From an uncultured Bacteroidota bacterium (GTDB taxonomy: Bacteria > Bacteroidota > Bacteroidia > Chitinophagales > Chitinophagaceae), in assembly GCA_903905685.1 (NCBI GenBank), contig CAIVHI010000105.1, positions 1 through 7,377 on the forward strand: a DNA stretch of 7,377 nt, in the 5' to 3' direction. Of this stretch, positions 5,301 to 7,377 are shown piece after piece; positions within the stretch are counted from its first letter, which is position 1, and each line of letters starts with the position of its first letter. Under the pieces are notes generated by a model, which saw only the letters and a program-made list of their open reading frames with translations, was not told the origin of the DNA and made no database searches. Both the position numbers and the translations under genes were made by a program.

Positions 5301-6023
5301 ATGGACTTGACACAGCCGACAAAGAAAGTGGTTGCACGATTGGTGGATGCCGGCAAAGAGTATAAAGCCGGCGATACAGTAATTACGGCCTTGCAGGCGA
5401 GTACTGTAGACCTTACCTCGGGCGAGTTGACGTTGATCATCGGTCCTTCGGGCTCGGGCAAAACCACGCTGTTGTCGCTCATCGGGTGTGTGCTTTACCC
5501 GAGTTATGGTGAGGTTTGGATAGACGGGGTAAATGTGAGCAAGCTGGACGAGAAACGGCTGGCCGGCATCAGGTTGGAAAAAATAGGCTTCGTCTTTCAG
5601 AAGTTCAATTTGATTGCGCCGCTCACCGCACTGGAAAACGTCATGATGCCGCTCATCCTTCAGGGGGTTCCCGACAAAGATGCCAAAAAAAGGGCTGCTG
5701 CGGCATTGGAAAAAGTGGGCATGGGCGACCGCATGAAAAACCTCAGTAACGACCTCAGCGGAGGACAGCAACAGCGGGTTGCAATAGCGCGGGCCTTGGT
5801 GACCGATCCCGAAATGGTACTGTGCGACGAGCCAACGGCGTCGTTGGACATTAAAAGCGTGGGCATCGTCATGAAGGAGCTGCGGCAACTTGCCATGCAG
5901 GGCAAGGCTGTTGCCGTAGTTACCCACGACACCCGCCTCACCCCGTTTGCCGACCGCATCATTTACGTCATTGACGGGCATATATCCGACCAACCTATTG
6001 AAGAGGAAATTCCGAAAGCATAA
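5301..6023 (+). CDS. ABC transporter ATP-binding protein, MacB/LolD/DevA type
   Basis: This is the cytoplasmic ATPase of an inner-membrane ABC exporter, 240 residues, the normal length for a stand-alone subunit of this group. All nucleotide-binding motifs are intact: Walker A GPSGSGKTT (48-56), Q-loop Q100 in FVFQKFNLI, signature LSGGQQQR (152-159), Walker B MVLCDEP (172-178), D-loop SLD (181-183) and switch His H209 in VTHD. The FVFQKFNLIAPLTALENVMMPL segment and the ADRIIYVIDGHI C-terminal segment are typical of the MacB/LolD/DevA family, which works with FtsX-like permeases. The ATG at 5301 is followed by a few extra residues before the conserved start of the domain. The adaptor gene begins 9 bp later, so these are one operon. 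Which cargo it moves cannot be told from the ATPase. Confidence -1.
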   Translation: MDLTQPTKKVVARLVDAGKEYKAGDTVITALQASTVDLTSGELTLIIGPSGSGKTTLLSLIGCVLYPSYGEVWIDGVNVSKLDEKRLAGIRLEKIGFVFQKFNLIAPLTALENVMMPLILQGVPDKDAKKRAAAALEKVGMGDRMKNLSNDLSGGQQQRVAIARALVTDPEMVLCDEPTASLDIKSVGIVMKELRQLAMQGKAVAVVTHDTRLTPFADRIIYVIDGHISDQPIEEEIPKA

Positions 6024-6032
6024 ATTTAGTAT

Positions 6033-6986
6033 ATGAAACGAGTGGTGATTCCAATACTTTGTGTGGCTTTGTTGGGGGGCTGCGCAGGCAATGCCGATAA
6101 AGGCAAGTCCGCTGCCGTCGAGCAGACGGCCACTACCGTTGTGAGCAGGGTGGTGGGCATAGGCAAGATTGAACCCGAGAGCGACATCATCCAACTGTCG
6201 TCGCCGGTGAGCGGCGTGGTCTCGAAGATTTTGAAAAAGGAGAACGATTCCGTTACAGCCGGTATGCCGATACTGGAATTGGACCATCAAACCGAAGTCG
6301 CGAAGGTGCTGCAACTCCAAAGTCAGGTGTCCACCCAGGCCGACCAAGTGAAGGCCGATGAAGCAGCCATTGAAGAATTTTCGGCGAAGTATGACAATGC
6401 CGTGGGCGAAACCGAACGCCTGAAGCGGCTGCTGGCCAAGGGGGCCGAGACGCAACAGGCGGTAGACGATGCTGCCACCAACCAAAAATCGTTCCAGTCA
6501 AACGTCAAGCGGTTGCAAGCCAATGTAGCGGTGGCTAAATGCCGGCTTGCCGAGACCAAGGCCGCCCTGCGGCTTGCCGAGGTGGAGCGCGACCAAAAAA
6601 CTATTCGGTCTCCCGTAAATGGCAAAATATTGGAAATCTCCACGCTAATCGGTGGGTCGATAGATACCCGACAGTCGTTCGTACAGATAAGTCCTTGGAG
6701 CCCCACGATTGCGGTGTGCGAGATTGACGAATTGTATGCCGACAAAGTTGCCGTAGGGCAGCGCGCCTGGGTGCGCAATGTAGGGTCGGCCGACACGCTG
6801 GCTGTAGGCAAGGTATATTTTGCTTATGCCTTCCTGAAGAAGAAATCGCTGTTTACCGACCAGGCAGGCGAAAAGGAAGACCGCCGCGTGAGGACCATCA
6901 AAATCATGCTCGACCACCCCGAAAAGCTCTTGTTGAATGCGCGGGTGGAATGCGTGGTCGACATTTCCACAACCCCTAAACAATGA
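6033..6986 (+). CDS. Lipoprotein periplasmic adaptor of HlyD/DevB type
   Basis: This 317-residue membrane-fusion protein links an inner-membrane ABC permease to an outer-membrane channel. It starts MKRVVIPILCVALLGGC, a lipoprotein signal with lipobox LGGC, so C17 would be lipidated and the rest lies in the periplasm. The barrel-sandwich (lipoyl-like) domain is formed by two halves, about 50-86 (GKIEPESDIIQLSSPVSGVV) and about 187-220 (KTIRSPVNGKI), with a long alanine-, glutamine- and charge-rich coiled-coil hairpin between them (about 87-186). A beta-barrel segment follows at 221-315. The GKIEPE opening and overall order match DevB-type adaptors. The residues after C17 (AGNAD) lack the acidic cluster tied to surface export of Bacteroidota lipoproteins, so it probably stays in the periplasm (inference). 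It sits 9 bp after the ATPase and 4 bp before the permease. Confidence -1.
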   Translation: MKRVVIPILCVALLGGCAGNADKGKSAAVEQTATTVVSRVVGIGKIEPESDIIQLSSPVSGVVSKILKKENDSVTAGMPILELDHQTEVAKVLQLQSQVSTQADQVKADEAAIEEFSAKYDNAVGETERLKRLLAKGAETQQAVDDAATNQKSFQSNVKRLQANVAVAKCRLAETKAALRLAEVERDQKTIRSPVNGKILEISTLIGGSIDTRQSFVQISPWSPTIAVCEIDELYADKVAVGQRAWVRNVGSADTLAVGKVYFAYAFLKKKSLFTDQAGEKEDRRVRTIKIMLDHPEKLLLNARVECVVDISTTPKQ

Positions 6987-6990
6987 CGTC

Positions 6991-7377
6991 ATGTTGAAAA
7001 TTGCATGGAAATTCATCCGGTTCGACAAGGCCAAGAGTATCGGCGTGGTGGTAGGGATATTGATAAGCACCTTCTTAATTGGGCAACAGTTGGGGGTATT
7101 CTTCTTTTTGTCGGGACTGATGGGGGCGCTGGCCACCGACGTGCGGGCCGACATTTGGGTGGTAGACGGCAAGACCAATGATGTGAACCAATTAGGTAGG
7201 TTGGATATCCGGAACCTACGGGCGGTGCAGGGCATTGATGGCGTAAAGGACGCGTTCCCACTCATCATTGCGGGTGCGGCCTGCAACTATAAAAACGGGA
7301 CATCGGGCGCCATCACCCTCATTGGTGTAGATGCCGGCCGGGTGAGCTCGGTGTTGGCACCTGCAAAGATTACCGCC
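6991..7377 (+). CDS. ABC transporter permease, DevC/MacB (FtsX) type, N-terminal part
   Basis: The first 129 codons are present and stay open to the window end; family members are usually about 380-400 residues. A short cytoplasmic start (MLKIAWKFIRFDKAKS) leads to the first membrane helix, about residues 16-45, rich in I, V, L, F and G with a GQQLGVFFFLSG segment. It is followed by a periplasmic domain beginning with DVRADIWVVDG (50-60) and containing IRNLRAVQGIDGVKDAFP (73-90). The DIWVVD stretch right after TM1 and the later GVKDAFPL pattern are characteristic of DevC-like permeases. These are built on the FtsX/MacB plan with a large periplasmic domain between TM1 and TM2. The ATG at 6991 lies 4 bp after the adaptor stop, showing translational linkage. 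The membrane helices expected at the C terminus are outside the window. Confidence -1.
   Translation, partial: MLKIAWKFIRFDKAKSIGVVVGILISTFLIGQQLGVFFFLSGLMGALATDVRADIWVVDGKTNDVNQLGRLDIRNLRAVQGIDGVKDAFPLIIAGAACNYKNGTSGAITLIGVDAGRVSSVLAPAKITA

Noticed and set aside
5280..6485. Minus-strand open frame (401 codons) across the ABC ATPase and adaptor genes
   Set aside because: It spans two well-supported genes on the other strand, has no recognisable motif and has a His/Phe-rich composition typical of an antisense shadow.
1..7377. CRISPR array, tRNA, rRNA, insertion sequence or prophage signs
   Set aside because: No regularly spaced repeats, cloverleaf-like sequences, transposase motifs or integrase genes were seen. 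Gene density is ordinary apart from the control region at 2745-3042.

Overview
The window looks like chromosomal DNA from a Gram-negative bacterium, most likely a member of the Bacteroidota. This is inferred from three things: a kdp potassium-pump operon next to an NtrC-type (sigma-54) response regulator instead of a KdpE-type one, exact matches to the Bacteroidota -7 promoter element TAnnTTTG in the divergent control region, and weak or absent Shine-Dalgarno sequences. A lipoprotein and a secreted papain-like protein fit a cell with two membranes. I cannot name a genus.

Left half, minus strand (read right to left): an NtrC-type response regulator (about 3043-4368), a 298-bp non-coding control region (2745-3042), a 28-codon membrane microprotein gene (2658-2744), kdpF (2511-2588), kdpA (750-2492) and the first 236 codons of kdpB (1-708, cut by the window edge). 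This is a high-affinity K+-pumping P-type ATPase: KdpA is the K+ channel-like subunit, KdpB the ATPase and KdpF a small stabilising subunit. kdpC and any sensor kinase would lie beyond position 1. The control region holds two similar dyads with centres 20 bp apart, an AT-rich dyad and imperfect sigma-54-like sequences, arranged as expected if the neighbouring regulator activates kdp.

Middle, plus strand: diverging from the regulator is a small secreted protein (about 4501-5148) with Cys, His and Asn/Gln placed as in NlpC/P60 or CHAP-type papain-fold amidases. The space between the two genes carries back-to-back TAnnTTTG elements. A perfect 14-bp inverted repeat (5182-5216) separates this gene from the next unit.

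Right part, plus strand: three tightly packed genes of a MacB/DevA-type ABC exporter: ATPase (5301-6023), a lipoprotein periplasmic adaptor of the HlyD/DevB type (6033-6986), and the start of a DevC/MacB-like permease (6991 to the window end). No outer-membrane channel is visible and the cargo is unknown.

Most of this is recognisable biology. The parts that deserve a second look are the 28-residue membrane peptide upstream of kdpF, the twin dyads in the kdp control region, the unusual starts of the two divergent genes (no ATG for the regulator, and a possible one-base slip in the signal-peptide region of the other), and the uncharacterised papain-like protein.
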